Positions 16,832 to 26,768 of a DNA stretch of 59,812 nucleotides are shown here, piece by piece. Numbering within the stretch: the stretch's first letter is position 1; every line of letters begins with the position of its first letter. The stretch is from contig CACYZN010000015.1 in assembly GCA_902778925.1 (NCBI GenBank), positions 1-59,812 on the forward strand. Reading direction: 5' to 3'. This DNA is from an uncultured Bacteroidota bacterium (GTDB taxonomy: Bacteria > Bacteroidota > Bacteroidia > Bacteroidales > P3). Made by a program: the position numbers and the translations under genes. The notes beneath the pieces are model-generated. The model was given only the letters and a program-made list of their open reading frames with translations. It was not told the DNA's origin and ran no database searches.

Positions 16832-17557
16832 TTAGAAGTGGAAGCCGATGCGGAGGGCGAGGCTACCCATCGAGCGGGTCTCGCGGCCGTGGCCGTTCTG
16901 CTCGTTGGCGTTCACCTGCAGGGCGGCGACAGCGTTCTTGTCGAGGGTCTTGCTCGTGTAGTCTATGGGGTGGGTGCCGAAGCCGTAGTAGTAGATACCG
17001 GCACTTACATGGCGGCCGAACCAGGCGCCTGCGCCTATCATCCAGGTCAGGGCCACGTTCGGCTTGTAGGCATAGTACTTGGTGCCGTTGTTCTCACTGG
17101 CGCCCAAGCCCTCGCGGGTGATTATCATAAGGTCGGCGCCGATACCGAACTCGGCATAGGGGGTGATGTCGTTCCACAGCTCATCGTAGAAGTAGCTGAC
17201 ACCGGCCATGATGGGGATGTTGAGGTAGGTGGGGGTGGTGAAGGTTGAATCGAGGTAGATACCGCGCCACTTGCCCTTTATCATGTTCCAGAATATGTCG
17301 GCACCGACGAAGGGGGCCACTTCGCCCACGCCCACGTCGAAGCGGTAGCTGGCACGGTAGCCGAGACCGAAGCCTATCGATGCGTCTTTGCCAATCTCCT
17401 CGTAGGTGAGGGGTACACTGGTGTGGTTGCTGCTTACACGGCCGAAGAAGGGGAGGTTGCCGTTGAGGAACACGGACTGGCGGAATTGGGCCTGTGCCAT
17501 GGTGCCGGCGCTCAGCATGAGGGCGGCGAGGCACATCACTTTTACTATCTTTTTCAT
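16832..17557 (-). CDS. Outer-membrane beta-barrel protein
   Basis: 241 residues. Signal peptide (1-23, ending AQAQ). The mature part shows alternating hydrophobic/polar strands, for example ASIGFGLGYRASYRFDVG and NVALTWMIGAGAWFGRHVSAG, and ends in SLALRIGFHF with the terminal Phe used by the BAM machinery. Consistent with an eight- to ten-stranded small barrel of the porin/OmpA-barrel superfamily. The specific substrate or role is unknown. It follows the H1-tail protein gene by 16 bp and is probably cotranscribed with it. Confidence 0.8.
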   Translation of the reverse strand: MKKIVKVMCLAALMLSAGTMAQAQFRQSVFLNGNLPFFGRVSSNHTSVPLTYEEIGKDASIGFGLGYRASYRFDVGVGEVAPFVGADIFWNMIKGKWRGIYLDSTFTTPTYLNIPIMAGVSYFYDELWNDITPYAEFGIGADLMIITREGLGASENNGTKYYAYKPNVALTWMIGAGAWFGRHVSAGIYYYGFGTHPIDYTSKTLDKNAVAALQVNANEQNGHGRETRSMGSLALRIGFHF

Positions 17558-17573
17558 CGTTACAGGGTTTTGT

Positions 17574-18299
17574 TTATTTCTTGGTTTTCTTTGTCTTGGG
17601 AGCTGCTTTGGCTGGAGCCTTGGCCTTGGCGGCGGGTTTGGCGCTCTTGGTGGCTTTGGCCGATGCTTTGGCGGGCTTGGTCTTGGGGGCTATGGCGTCG
17701 GCCTCCTCGTCGGGAATGGTGGCGTCGAGCGGCGGTATTTCGGCGTCGAGATATTCCTCCTCGATACCGCGCAGGTCTTCGTCCGACGGCTCGAAGTCTT
17801 CGTCGTCGGGCTCGTCGTCGTCGAGGCGCTCGTAGCTGTCGAGCTCGTCGGCCTCTTCGTCGTCGGCAAAGGCTTCTTTCAGACCTTCCTTGTCCACTCC
17901 GAGCGAGGCTTTTTTCTTCTTCTCTTCGCTCAGCAGGTCTTCGAAGTCGCCGTGCCTGAGGTGGCGTTCGCGGTGCGAGGTGTTCTCCTCCTCTTTCTCG
18001 AGGGCTTCGCTCAGGGGGGCGAACTCGTCCTCTTTGCCCTCGTCGGTGTCGTCGTCGAAGAGTGCCTTGTCGAGGTCTTCCCCGAGGGTGTCTATCTTGA
18101 CGTCGAATTTTACCATGTAGGCCGTATCGTCGGTCTCGAACGGGACGACAAAAATAGCCTCACCCGTGGGCTTCAAGAATTTAGTGATATAGTTGTTGTA
18201 TCCTTCGGGATAGGCTTCTTTGAATAGTTCTTTTAGGTTGTCAGGGAGGTTCTTGTAGCTGACAATCAAGTTTTTCTTGTGTTTTCTTGTGCTTGCCAT
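17574..18299 (-). CDS. Conserved Bacteroidales protein with acidic middle and histone-H1-like tail
   Basis: 241 residues from the ATG at 18299 (MASTRKHKKNLIVSYKNLPD); seven codons further upstream are unlikely to be used. Three parts are visible. Residues 1-75 form a conserved domain (NLKELFKEAYPEGYNNYI, then TDDTAYMVKFDVKID) that I recall in other Bacteroidales without an assigned function. Residues about 78-195 are strongly acidic. Residues about 205-241 are almost entirely Lys, Ala, Pro and Thr (KPAKASAKATKSAKPAAK and similar), like the tail of eukaryotic H1 and bacterial H1-like proteins. No signal peptide. A role in nucleoid or RNA binding is inferred from composition only. Confidence 0.75.
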   Translation of the reverse strand: MASTRKHKKNLIVSYKNLPDNLKELFKEAYPEGYNNYITKFLKPTGEAIFVVPFETDDTAYMVKFDVKIDTLGEDLDKALFDDDTDEGKEDEFAPLSEALEKEEENTSHRERHLRHGDFEDLLSEEKKKKASLGVDKEGLKEAFADDEEADELDSYERLDDDEPDDEDFEPSDEDLRGIEEEYLDAEIPPLDATIPDEEADAIAPKTKPAKASAKATKSAKPAAKAKAPAKAAPKTKKTKK

Positions 18300-18456
18300 G
18301 AGTGCAGTATTTGGGTGCAATATTACATAAAAAATCTATTATGACAAAATTTTTTTCTATTTCTGTCTTTATCGACGCGGTGCGGGCCGCCGTTGCCAGT
18401 CTGCAATTCCCTCCATCGGCGCCTGGTCATCGTGTGCCGCGCAACGGTTCACTGTC

Positions 18457-18562
18457 GCTTCCGGTCCGGTCGTTCTTATGTACTTCTTATGTATATCTTA
18501 TGTTGTATTTATGTTTAAAACATAAGAAATACATAAGAAGTACATAAGAACTACCGGAGGGG
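18457..18562. repeat. Intergenic palindromic element, copy B (inverted)
   Basis: Same family as copy A but with the AT-rich centre in the opposite orientation (TTGTATTTATGTTTAAAA). Three 11-bp units on each side (left ...TTCTTATG, right CATAAGAAATA, CATAAGAAGTA, CATAAGAACTA) and borders CCGGTCCGG / CCGGAGGGG. Confidence 0.88.
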
Positions 18563-18679
18563 AACAGGAGGGGATGCGGCGATGGACTGAAATAGAGACG
18601 GTTGCGAGGATGGTTTTTGGGAGCGTTTTTCTATGGGGGTGGTTCGGTGGGACGGGAGGGGTGGGGTAGAGTATACGAA

Positions 18680-18716
18680 AGCCCCCGCCCCGGCCTGGAA
18701 GGCCGGGGCGGGGGCT
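18680..18716 (-). terminator. GC-rich terminator of parE
   Basis: 17-bp stem (AGCCCCCGCCCCGGCCT and complement) with a GGA loop, followed on the minus strand by TTTCG. Placed 24 bp beyond the parE stop. Confidence 0.75.
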
Positions 18717-18739
18717 GGGTGGTGCAGCCGCGTGCAGGA

Positions 18740-20647
18740 TCAGGCCACCACGATGCTCTCGTCGTCCTCGATGCGCAGGTTCTGCATGATGAAGTCGCGA
18801 CGTTCCAGGCTGTTGTCGCCCATGTAGAAGTTAAGGACACTCTTGATGTCGAAGTCCTTGTGCAGTATCACTGGGTCGAGCCTCATGTCCTTGTCGATAA
18901 AACCTTTGAACTCGTCGGGGCTGATTTCGCCGAGGCCTTTGAATCGTGTGATTTCGGCGCCTGGGGTCGAGGCAATGGCGGCCACGCGCTCTTCCTCGGT
19001 GTAGCAGTAGGTGGTTTTCTGCTTGTTGCGCACGCGGAACAAGGGAGTCTGCAGAATATATACGTGGCCCGACGAGATGAGTTCGGGGTAGAAGCGCAGG
19101 AAGAAGGTGAGCAGCAGCAGGCGTATGTGCATGCCGTCGACATCGGCATCGGTGGCTATCACCACGTTGTTGTAGCGCAGGTTGTCGAGCGACTCGTCGA
19201 TGTCGAGTGCGTTGTGCAGCAGGTTGAGCTCGACGTTCTTGTAGACGTCGACTTTGTCGATTTTGAATGTGTTCTGCGGTTTGCCGCGGAGCGAGAAGAC
19301 TGCCTGGGTCTCGACGTCGCGGCTCTTGGTGATCGAGCCCGAGGCCGAGTCTCCCTCAGTGATGAATATGGTGCTCTCCAGGCGGCGAGAGTGGTTGGTG
19401 TTGTAGTGCACGTGGCAGTCGCGCAGCTTGCGGTTGTTGAGGCTGGCCTTCTTGTTGGCTTCGCGGGCCACTTTCTTTATGCCGGCAATCTCCTTGCGTT
19501 CCTTCTCGTTGGCGTTGATTTTGTTGAGCAGGGCCTCGGCGGTGTCGGCGTGTATGTGCAGGTAGTTGTCGAGGTTGCGTTTCAGTATGTCGAGCACGTA
19601 GGTCTTCAGCAGCGGGCTGTCGTTGCTGCCGTCGGCCTTGTTGGGCTCGAGGTGGGTCGAGCCTAGCTTGGTCTTGGTCTGGGCCTCGAACACGGGCTCT
19701 TGTATTCTGACGCATAGTGCGCAGACCAGACCCTGGCGTATCACTTCTGGAGCGTAGTCTTTCTTTATGAAGTCCTTCACCACACGGGCATAGGCCTCGC
19801 GGAAGGCGCTCTGATGGGTGCCGCCCTCGGTGGTGTGCTGGCCGTTGACGAAGCTGTAGTAGTAGTCGTTGGCCTGGCCGTTGATGTGGGTGAAGGCGGC
19901 CTCGAAGTCGCCCTCCTTGATATGGATTATGGGGTAGAGGGGTTCGCTCTGCAGGTTCTGTTCCAGCAGGTCGAGCAGGCCGTTCTTTGAATAGTAGCGG
20001 CGTTCGTTGTAGTACATCGTGAGGCCTCGGTTGAGGTAGGCGTAGTTCCAGATACGCCGTTCGACGTACTCGCTGATGAAGTGGTAGTTGCCGAAGAGCT
20101 TTGCGTCGGGTATAAACTCAACGAGGGTGCCGCTGTCTGGACTGCGGTCGGGCTGTATGCCGCTGTCGGCCACCAGCTGGCCGTCGGCGAATTCGGCCCG
20201 CCTCGTCTTTCCTTCGCGGAAGCTCTGCACTGCGAAGTACGACGAAAGGGCGTTCACAGCCTTGGTACCCACGCCGTTGAGGCCGACCGACTTCTGGAAC
20301 ACCTTGCTGTCGTACTTGGCGCCGGTGTTGAGCTTCGACACAGCCTCGACCAGCTTGCCCAGCGGTATGCCGCGGCCGTAGTCACGTATGCTCACCTTGC
20401 GCTCGGCAAAGTTAATCTTCACCTCGATTTTCTTGCCGAAACCAGAGGTAAATTCATCTATCGAGTTGTCGATAACCTCTTTGATGAGAACGTAGATGCC
20501 GTCGTCGTGGCTCGAGCCGTCGCCCAGTTTGCCGATGTACATACCCGGGCGGAGGCGTATGTGCTCCATGTCCTCGAGGTGCACTATGGAGTCGTCGTTG
20601 TAGTCGGTGGGGGAGGTCGGTGGGGTGAAAATGTCGTCTTCTTGCAT
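18740..20647 (-). CDS. parE: DNA topoisomerase IV subunit B (ParE/GyrB-type)
   Basis: 635 residues from the ATG at 20647; a TTG at 20668 would overlap the upstream gene. The GHKL ATPase domain has [12 protein letters not shown] around residues 58-69, the [10 protein letters not shown] loop and [15 protein letters not shown] transducer domain and a Toprim domain follow, with EGDSASGS and [10 protein letters not shown]. At about 635 residues it is the short ParE type without the large GyrB insert; the RKP-x-KI-type motif ([12 protein letters not shown]) fits the ParE-like subunit used by Bacteroidetes. ParE with ParC decatenates daughter chromosomes. parC is not in the window. Last gene of an operon, 10 bp after the DUF748-like gene. 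Confidence 0.92.
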   Translation of the reverse strand: MQEDDIFTPPTSPTDYNDDSIVHLEDMEHIRLRPGMYIGKLGDGSSHDDGIYVLIKEVIDNSIDEFTSGFGKKIEVKINFAERKVSIRDYGRGIPLGKLVEAVSKLNTGAKYDSKVFQKSVGLNGVGTKAVNALSSYFAVQSFREGKTRRAEFADGQLVADSGIQPDRSPDSGTLVEFIPDAKLFGNYHFISEYVERRIWNYAYLNRGLTMYYNERRYYSKNGLLDLLEQNLQSEPLYPIIHIKEGDFEAAFTHINGQANDYYYSFVNGQHTTEGGTHQSAFREAYARVVKDFIKKDYAPEVIRQGLVCALCVRIQEPVFEAQTKTKLGSTHLEPNKADGSNDSPLLKTYVLDILKRNLDNYLHIHADTAEALLNKINANEKERKEIAGIKKVAREANKKASLNNRKLRDCHVHYNTNHSRRLESTIFITEGDSASGSITKSRDVETQAVFSLRGKPQNTFKIDKVDVYKNVELNLLHNALDIDESLDNLRYNNVVIATDADVDGMHIRLLLLTFFLRFYPELISSGHVYILQTPLFRVRNKQKTTYCYTEEERVAAIASTPGAEITRFKGLGEISPDEFKGFIDKDMRLDPVILHKDFDIKSVLNFYMGDNSLERRDFIMQNLRIEDDESIVVA

Positions 20648-20657
20648 GTGGCTTGTG

Positions 20658-22661
20658 TTATTCTTCAATCTTGATTTCGCTGCCGATAGCGTAGCCGGTC
20701 TTCTCGTCCTCGTCCACGGTGGTCGAGGTGATGCGCAGGCGGTCTTCGCCGAGGCCTTGCTCCTGCAAATAGGTGGCTACTTGGCGGTTCAGTATCTCGT
20801 AGCGCCGTGCCACGGTGTCGTTCTGGGCCTTGGGCATGCGCTGCTCGAGGGTGAGCACCAGCAGGCTGTCGGTCCCAGCGATGGTGGCCAGGTCGGCCAG
20901 CGTGTGGTACTGCTCAGAGGTGAGACTGAACTGCGAGGGATCGACGGGCATGAACTCCAGGTCGTCGCCGCCCATGCCGAGGGCGCCGGCCAGAGCACGT
21001 GCCGGCGAGGTGGCTACCTTCACCAGCAGGTTGCCCAGTGTCTTCCATACCAGCTTCATGTAGTTAAACTCAGGGCTGTCGATATTGCCGGTGACGGGCA
21101 GGTCTATCAGTATCTTGTCATCTTTGTCTTTCAGTATGTAGAGGGCCGTCTTGAGGGGAACCTTTATCTCGGGGTCCACGTCTTTGCGGCGATTACCGAC
21201 CTTGGCCTTGAAGATGTCTATCTTGTTCTGGTTGTCCAACTGACTGTTGTCGATACTCAGACGTGTGGTAAGTCCAAAGATGCCGTCCTCTATGGGTTGG
21301 CCGGTATAGGCCACGGCGAGGGGGCTCAGCTGGCGCATGTCGAGGCCCTTCACGGCAAGGAAAAGGTCCTGGTGGAGTTTCCACTGGTCGATGTTGCCGT
21401 TCCAACGCAGCATCAAGTGGCCGCCGCCAGGCAGTGTGGCCCGTACCATGGCATTGTTGTCGCCGTCGGTGCTGAGGTTGTCGGCGCTAACCGAAAGGTT
21501 GCTTATGGTGAAGTCGAAGGGGTCCGGCATTGTATGGTCGACATAGGTGGCGGTGGTGTTGTCGACCCGCAGGGTTCCGACGTGGATGCGCATGGGCTTG
21601 CCAGTGCTGGTCTTGGCCGGTGCCGGTTCGTCGACGGTGGTCTGTAGGGTTACCGTCTCGGCCGGTTCTTCGGTTGTGCGCAGTATGCGGCTCAGGTTGC
21701 TGCCGTCTTCCCACTGCTCGTAGCGCGCACTCAAGCCCGACAGGTGAACCTCGTCGATGTCAAAACTGTTTGTGCCAAGGTTTATGTTGTTTATCTTTAC
21801 TTTCAGTGTCTCGAAGGCGGCAATCTGGGCTTCTTCGCTAGATAGGGCGATGTTGCTTATATCTACGGTACCGCCTATCCGGCTATGCATTATCTCGTCA
21901 ATGCGGCCACGGGCGGTGAGGTGGGCGGCCGCGGTGCCGTCGAGGGTTGCTTCTTCTAGCATGTCGGCCAGCAGGCTCTCGATATTGGCAATCTTGAAGT
22001 CCTTCAGTTTCACATCAACCGTGAAGGCGCTCTGCTGCATGTCGTAGTTGGCGTCGACATACAGGTCTCCGCCTTTGTCGAAGCCTATGTGCAGGCCGCC
22101 TTCGCTACTATCGTCACCGTCGAGCACAAAGCCTGGTACCCGCAGGTTTACGTCGGGCAGGTTCCAGTTCTTGCCCGAGGTGAGGTCGTTGTAGTCGAAG
22201 CGTGCGTGACTGATGCGGATGTTGTAGAAGCGCATGGCCCAGTTGCTGGGCGTGGTGTCTTGCTCCTTGGTGCTGTCGGGTGCGAAGTGGTCGAGCAGGC
22301 TGCTGAAGTTGAACCGCTCTCCCTGCTGCTCGATGCCGGCATGCAGGCCTGCCAGGGTGATGTGCTTGAAGTGCAGGGTGTGGAACGGTATCTTCAGCAG
22401 GTGTGCACTGACGTCGAGAGTGTCGAAGCCGGCAAATACCGTCTTCCCGTCTTCCTCGTAGATGGCGAGGCCGCGCACACATACGTTGCCGCTGAAGAGG
22501 TTCAGGCCCACGTGGTCGACGTGCACGTGCCGGCCGGTAATATCTTCGCCATGGTGGTTGACATAGTTTTTGGCTATAGGCCCGCCGATGAGCGACAAAA
22601 GGATGAGGAGAGCCAGCACGATGCCGACAATCCACAACAGTATCTTGGCTACTTTTTTCAT
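20658..22661 (-). CDS. AsmA/DUF748-like envelope protein
   Basis: 667 residues. One N-terminal membrane helix (about 6-30) is followed by a long periplasmic region made of repeated beta-strand blocks, starting with [29 protein letters not shown]-type sequence that is typical of AsmA/DUF748 proteins. These belong to the large AsmA-like group implicated in lipid transport between membranes or outer-membrane assembly. A C-terminal part (about 570-660) resembles an OmpA-like or polypeptide-repeat tail with [16 protein letters not shown]. The specific role is unknown. It overlaps nadD by 4 bp. Confidence 0.7.
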   Translation of the reverse strand: MKKVAKILLWIVGIVLALLILLSLIGGPIAKNYVNHHGEDITGRHVHVDHVGLNLFSGNVCVRGLAIYEEDGKTVFAGFDTLDVSAHLLKIPFHTLHFKHITLAGLHAGIEQQGERFNFSSLLDHFAPDSTKEQDTTPSNWAMRFYNIRISHARFDYNDLTSGKNWNLPDVNLRVPGFVLDGDDSSEGGLHIGFDKGGDLYVDANYDMQQSAFTVDVKLKDFKIANIESLLADMLEEATLDGTAAAHLTARGRIDEIMHSRIGGTVDISNIALSSEEAQIAAFETLKVKINNINLGTNSFDIDEVHLSGLSARYEQWEDGSNLSRILRTTEEPAETVTLQTTVDEPAPAKTSTGKPMRIHVGTLRVDNTTATYVDHTMPDPFDFTISNLSVSADNLSTDGDNNAMVRATLPGGGHLMLRWNGNIDQWKLHQDLFLAVKGLDMRQLSPLAVAYTGQPIEDGIFGLTTRLSIDNSQLDNQNKIDIFKAKVGNRRKDVDPEIKVPLKTALYILKDKDDKILIDLPVTGNIDSPEFNYMKLVWKTLGNLLVKVATSPARALAGALGMGGDDLEFMPVDPSQFSLTSEQYHTLADLATIAGTDSLLVLTLEQRMPKAQNDTVARRYEILNRQVATYLQEQGLGEDRLRITSTTVDEDEKTGYAIGSEIKIEE

Positions 22662-23233
22662 TGGTAGAAGTGCATTTCTGTGAGGTACTTGTATACTGGT
22701 TCCGTCAGCAGGTAGCGCACATCGCGGTGCTCTGCTAGCAGTCTCCTTATATAACTTGACGATATGTCTATCATGGGTACGTCAACTATGGTGACCGAGG
22801 GGTGGTCGCGCAGTGCACAGTGCTCGCTGCCTGGGCGGGGATATACAAGAATGTGGTAGTTCTGCAGAATGTACTCGTAGTTGCGCCAGCGGTGCAGGCT
22901 GGCCAGGTTGTCGCTGCCCATGATGAGGCAGAACTGGCGGTCGGGGTATTTCTCGCCGAGGGCGGCAAGGGTTACCACGGTGTAGCTGGGCTGGGGCAGG
23001 TGCATCTCGATGTCGCATGCGCGCAGCCGGTAGTTGTCGTCTATGGCGCGGCGTACCATCTGCAGGCGATGGTGGTCGGCCAGCAGTGCTGAACGCTCTT
23101 TGAGTGGGTTGTGGGGCGATACCACAAGCCACACCTCATCAATGCCATCCTGCTGCAACATGGAATTGGCTATGATGAGGTGCCCCACATGTATCGGGTT
23201 GAAGGACCCGAAAAAGAGCGCCGTGGTCTTCAT
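22658..23233 (-). CDS. nadD: Nicotinate-nucleotide adenylyltransferase
   Basis: 191 residues, normal for NadD. The nucleotidyltransferase signature GSFNPIHVGH is at residues 9-18 and the second signature ISSSYIRRLL near 157-166. It converts nicotinate mononucleotide and ATP to deamido-NAD in NAD synthesis. Its ATG overlaps the stop of the upstream secreted-protein gene by 1 bp and its stop overlaps the AsmA-like start by 4 bp, so all are translationally coupled. Confidence 0.96.
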   Translation of the reverse strand: MKTTALFFGSFNPIHVGHLIIANSMLQQDGIDEVWLVVSPHNPLKERSALLADHHRLQMVRRAIDDNYRLRACDIEMHLPQPSYTVVTLAALGEKYPDRQFCLIMGSDNLASLHRWRNYEYILQNYHILVYPRPGSEHCALRDHPSVTIVDVPMIDISSSYIRRLLAEHRDVRYLLTEPVYKYLTEMHFYQ

Positions 23234-23829
23234 TAGTAGTACTTATAAGCAGTCTCTATCTTTATGTGACGCAGTTTCTGTCCGTGGAAGGTGTATATCT
23301 CGGCCACCTCGCCGGCGCCGCTCACCACCTTCAGCACTGCCACGTCGGCGGTGTACGATTTGGGGTACTTCTTGAAAAACACCTTGAAGACATCGTCTTT
23401 CGACATGCCCACATGCAGGCCGTTGACCAGCTGCACCTCGGGATCGGCTATGTAGCCGCCCACCAGCTCCACCTGCTTGGTCCAGATGGAGTAGTACATG
23501 TCTATGTAGCTGTCGTCGGTGCGGCGCATGCGGTTCACGCTCACTTCCATCGAGTCGTAGTAGTTGCGGTAGCCGATGTCGCGGTACCAGTGCAGCTGGT
23601 TGTCGGTGATGTACTGCTCCACCGAGGACCATTCGCCGAGGGGATATATGATATACCGCGAGAGCGAATACACGGTCATGGTGTCGGTGTATACCTTTAT
23701 GTCCTTTATTTCGTATTCAGGACGGCTGAAGTTCATCATGCGCATCGCCTTGGCGCGCGATGCCACCTGCTGCGAGAAGGCCATGCTCGACGCCAGCAGC
23801 AGGGCTACGATTGTGAGTGTGCGTTTCAT
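23233..23829 (-). CDS. Secreted Bacteroidales protein of unknown function
   Basis: 198 residues with a signal peptide (1-19, ending AFSQ). The central region is rich in Tyr and Arg. Near residues 138-155 is GLHVGMSKDDVFKVFFKKYP, which resembles the short helix-start motif in BamE/SmpA-like periplasmic proteins (small-domain folds where 'GM-x-x-x-x-V' begins a helix), though similarity is weak. Close homologues in my memory are hypothetical proteins next to nadD. First gene of the four-gene operon ending in parE. Confidence 0.7.
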   Translation of the reverse strand: MKRTLTIVALLLASSMAFSQQVASRAKAMRMMNFSRPEYEIKDIKVYTDTMTVYSLSRYIIYPLGEWSSVEQYITDNQLHWYRDIGYRNYYDSMEVSVNRMRRTDDSYIDMYYSIWTKQVELVGGYIADPEVQLVNGLHVGMSKDDVFKVFFKKYPKSYTADVAVLKVVSGAGEVAEIYTFHGQKLRHIKIETAYKYY

Positions 23830-23853
23830 CTTATATACAGATAATTCTAAAAG

Positions 23854-23901
23854 GTAACGCGGGATGCATGCTTTTATTGCATCCCGCGTTACTTTTTTTT
23901 T
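23854..23901. terminator. Strong hairpin terminator after the Omp28 gene
   Basis: 14-bp stem (GTAACGCGGGATGC and complement, 23854-23867/23879-23892), with nine T on the plus side and TTTT on the minus side. Only minus-strand genes flank it, so it most likely ends the Omp28 transcript and isolates the operon that starts at 23829. Confidence 0.8.
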
Positions 23902-23926
23902 GCTTTATAGCCAAGTATGGCGCCGT

Positions 23927-25861
23927 TTACTTCACAATGGTGAGGCGCTGGCTGGCCATGCCACGGTCGGTGGCGACGGTCACGAAGTACACGCCCTGGG
24001 GCATGCCGCTCACGTTGAGCTCGATGGTGTTGACGTTGACGTTCTTCTCATCGATCACCTTCTGGCCGAGGGCGTTCACGACCTCGTAGCTGCGGATGGT
24101 CTCGCCGTTGGCGTCGATGTAGGCCATCTCGGTAGCAGGGTTGGGATAGGTGGTGATGTTAAGGCTGGTCTCAACGCCGTTGATGCCCACGTTGCTCTGG
24201 GTCGGGTCGGTGCCTTCGAAGATGTAGTCGGTCTTGGCGGCCTGGGCAACCATGCGGTTCTGGATGCTGCTGTTGTAGTTGCTGATGAAGGCCACAACGC
24301 GCACCTTGTCGGCGTGGCAGCGGGTGGGCAGGGTGTAGGTGTAGGTCTTGCTGAAGTTGCTGCCTTCCTCGGTGCTGGTGATGACGTCGTTGTCGCCCCA
24401 CAGGCTGGTCATGAGGCCGCGGGCCACGTGGTTGTGCTTGTAGTTGGTGATCACCTGGTCGGTGCTCTGCTGGCGGTAGGTGATGCCGTCCTCGGTGACA
24501 TAGATGGTGAGGCGGGGATCAGGAATGTTCATAGTTTCGATGAAGTTGCCGCTCACGGTGACGGTCAGTTGGCGGGTCTGGGGGTCGTAGCTGTCTTTGG
24601 TGACGTTGAGGTTCACATAGGTCGGTACGGCGGTGGCGTCGGCGAAATAGTTGGCCACTCTGGCAACTGAGCTTACCGAACCCACAACGCCTTCCTCGCC
24701 ACGGGCGTAGTACGGGTCGCGGTCAAGAGCCATGGCGGGAGCCCACGAGCTGCTGCCATAGAGCGAGTAGAGGTTGTAGTCCTCGTCGAGGAGCATGGCA
24801 TCCTCGTAGTAGCCGAGGTGGTGGGCCACCCAAGCGATCTTGTCTTCGTAGCCTTCCATGGCTGCTTCGAGAGCCTCATGGCCACCGGGGCAGTACTGGC
24901 ACACGGCGGTGGTGAAGTGGTCGAGCAGTGAGGTGCGGGCAACGGTGGTCGAGGGGTCGTACACGTTGACGCTCATGGTGATGGTGTTGTCGGCAGGATG
25001 ATCGTCGGTGGTGTCGTTGGGGTTAATGGCGGTCACATGGAGGGTACCGGCCTCGGCGGTGGGGTGGCTGAGGAGCAGGTCGAAGAACTGGTAGCTGAAC
25101 GGAGCAATCTCGGTGTCGACGAACATGGTGTCGGGAGTCTCGTTGTTGATGCCATAGACAATCTCAAAGGTGCGTAGGGTGTCGCTACCGTTGTTGTAGG
25201 CAACTACCGAGGCGTTGAAGGTGGTGTTGGTGCTGACGTTGCGCTGTACGAAGTCGCTGTACATGATGATGTCGTTGGCGGGCCAAGATCTGGTGACAAT
25301 GATGTCGTCGACAGCGATGAAGGTGCACATGGCATTGAGGGTGTTGTTCACGAAAGCAATGTGGATGTTCTGGCCGGCGTAGGCGCTGAGGTCAAACAAG
25401 TGCATGGCGTCGTCGGTGGGGAACTCGTTCATCAGGGTGTCGGTGAAATTGGCCTTGTCGGTACCGTTGGTGCTGACGAGCACTGCCAGACCCTCGTAGT
25501 AGCCGCTGGTGTACACTTGGAAAACCAGTTTGTAGTCGTCGGTGGGGACGGTGAGCTGCGGGGTGATGAGCCAGCGGTCGGCTTCGGCATACTGGGTCAT
25601 GGTGTAGGTGATGCTGAGGGCGCATTTGCTGGCACCACCAAGGTCGTAGACAGTCCAGCCTTTGCCGAAGGGACGAAGGTCGCCTTGGTTCGAATGGTAG
25701 TTCTCGTTGTTGTCTTCATAGACCGTCCAGCTGGTGGGTATACTACCCATGCCTTGGTTGTTGACCTGAACGCCCTCGAAGTTCTCAAAGAGAAGGGTGT
25801 CCTGTGCGTTGACTGCCAGACCCATCAGGGCGGCGGCAACAAAGAATAATGCTTTTTTCAT
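23927..25861 (-). CDS. Omp28-related protein with cleaved-adhesin-like domain and T9SS sorting domain
   Basis: 644 residues. Signal peptide (1-19). Residues about 20-195 resemble the choice-of-anchor J / cleaved adhesin fold (LLFENFEGV, WLITPQL, IAVDDIIV). Residues about 310-560 are Omp28-like, with a thioredoxin-style motif CQYC in LDHFTTAVCQYCPGGHEALE. The last 75 residues (ITTYPNPATEMAYIDANGE onward, ending SQRLTIVK) form a type A T9SS sorting domain. Probably exported to the surface; the C-x-x-C suggests a redox or metal-binding role, but Omp28 in relatives is described mainly as an adhesin. Own promoter 54 bp upstream and own terminator. Confidence 0.88.
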   Translation of the reverse strand: MKKALFFVAAALMGLAVNAQDTLLFENFEGVQVNNQGMGSIPTSWTVYEDNNENYHSNQGDLRPFGKGWTVYDLGGASKCALSITYTMTQYAEADRWLITPQLTVPTDDYKLVFQVYTSGYYEGLAVLVSTNGTDKANFTDTLMNEFPTDDAMHLFDLSAYAGQNIHIAFVNNTLNAMCTFIAVDDIIVTRSWPANDIIMYSDFVQRNVSTNTTFNASVVAYNNGSDTLRTFEIVYGINNETPDTMFVDTEIAPFSYQFFDLLLSHPTAEAGTLHVTAINPNDTTDDHPADNTITMSVNVYDPSTTVARTSLLDHFTTAVCQYCPGGHEALEAAMEGYEDKIAWVAHHLGYYEDAMLLDEDYNLYSLYGSSSWAPAMALDRDPYYARGEEGVVGSVSSVARVANYFADATAVPTYVNLNVTKDSYDPQTRQLTVTVSGNFIETMNIPDPRLTIYVTEDGITYRQQSTDQVITNYKHNHVARGLMTSLWGDNDVITSTEEGSNFSKTYTYTLPTRCHADKVRVVAFISNYNSSIQNRMVAQAAKTDYIFEGTDPTQSNVGINGVETSLNITTYPNPATEMAYIDANGETIRSYEVVNALGQKVIDEKNVNVNTIELNVSGMPQGVYFVTVATDRGMASQRLTIVK

Positions 25862-25914
25862 AATGATTGTTGTGTTTGTTTGTATTATTGTTTTTCACTT
25901 GTGTTTTCAAACTG

Positions 25915-25922
25915 CAAAAGTA
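25915..25922 (-). promoter_or_regulatory. -7 box for the Omp28 gene
   Basis: Minus-strand TACTTTTG fits TAnnTTTG; 54 bp ahead of the ATG. Confidence 0.6.
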
Positions 25923-26003
25923 CGTATTATTTCCTTTCCGGCAGAAAAAAAATGTCTCCGCAGATTGTTTTTAACATTATTTCAAAATCGAAGCTAGGTG
26001 TAT

Positions 26004-26768
26004 CTATCTGGCAAACAGTCCGAAGACGGCTGCGCCGCTGCCGGTCATCGAGGCGTAGGCGGCGCCGTCGGCATACATCTTGGCCTTGAGTTCTGCTATG
26101 GCGGGGTGGGCCGGGAGTACCGATTGCTCGAAGTCGTTCTCTATCAGGTGCCGCCACTGGTCGACGGGTTGCCTTATGGCTTCGCGCAGGTCGACCCGAG
26201 GCTGGCCGAAGCGGCTGGTGTCGAGGCCTTGGTAGGCTTCTTTGGTGGCCACGTGCTCGCCCTCGGGTATGGCTATGCGTATGTCGTAGGCCGCGAGGTC
26301 GAGGTCGATGGGTTGCAGGCGGTCGCCAATGCCGGTGGCGAAGGCTGTCTGGTTGGCCACGAAGAAGGCGCAGTCGGCGCCGATGGCGGCGGCCAGGCTT
26401 TCGAGGGTGGCGGTGTCGAGGCCGAGGCCGAAGAGACTGTCGAGGGTGCGGAGGGTGAAGGCTGCGTCGGCCGAGCCGCCGCCCAGTCCGGCCCCGTAGG
26501 GTATGTGCTTGTCGAGCCTGATGCTGACGGTGGGTATGCCGTAGCGCTCGTGCATGAGGCGCCAGGCCCGCATGCAGAGGTTGTCGTCGGGCGCGTTGTC
26601 CAGGGCTATGCCGTCCTGCGTCATGGCCAGGGGGCCGGGCTCTATCTCGAGGGTGTCGCACAGCGAGTGCACGGGCACGAAGATGGTCTCGAGGTCGTGG
26701 TAGCCGTCGGGCCGGCGTCCCACCACGTGCAGGCCGAGGTTAATCTTGCAGTTGGGGTGTGTCGTCAT
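26004..26768 (-). CDS. ispE: 4-diphosphocytidyl-2-C-methyl-D-erythritol kinase
   Basis: 254 residues, GHMP kinase family. The N-terminal substrate segment is PNCKINLGLHVVGRRPDGYH (Lys8), the ATP-binding GHMP motif PYGAGLGGGSADAAF is at residues 90-104, and the C-terminal glycine motif ASMTGSGAAVFG is near 239-250. It phosphorylates CDP-methylerythritol in the MEP isoprenoid pathway. Its start lies inside the 3' end of phoH (29-bp overlap), so the two are cotranscribed and probably translationally coupled. Confidence 0.95.
   Translation of the reverse strand: MTTHPNCKINLGLHVVGRRPDGYHDLETIFVPVHSLCDTLEIEPGPLAMTQDGIALDNAPDDNLCMRAWRLMHERYGIPTVSIRLDKHIPYGAGLGGGSADAAFTLRTLDSLFGLGLDTATLESLAAAIGADCAFFVANQTAFATGIGDRLQPIDLDLAAYDIRIAIPEGEHVATKEAYQGLDTSRFGQPRVDLREAIRQPVDQWRHLIENDFEQSVLPAHPAIAELKAKMYADGAAYASMTGSGAAVFGLFAR

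Larger units (their letters stand above)
18300..18739. other. Intergenic region upstream of the H1-tail gene, downstream of parE
   Basis: Contains palindromic element copy B (18457-18562) and the parE terminator (18680-18716). Nothing else recognisable; short frames here are translations of the repeat. Confidence 0.6.
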
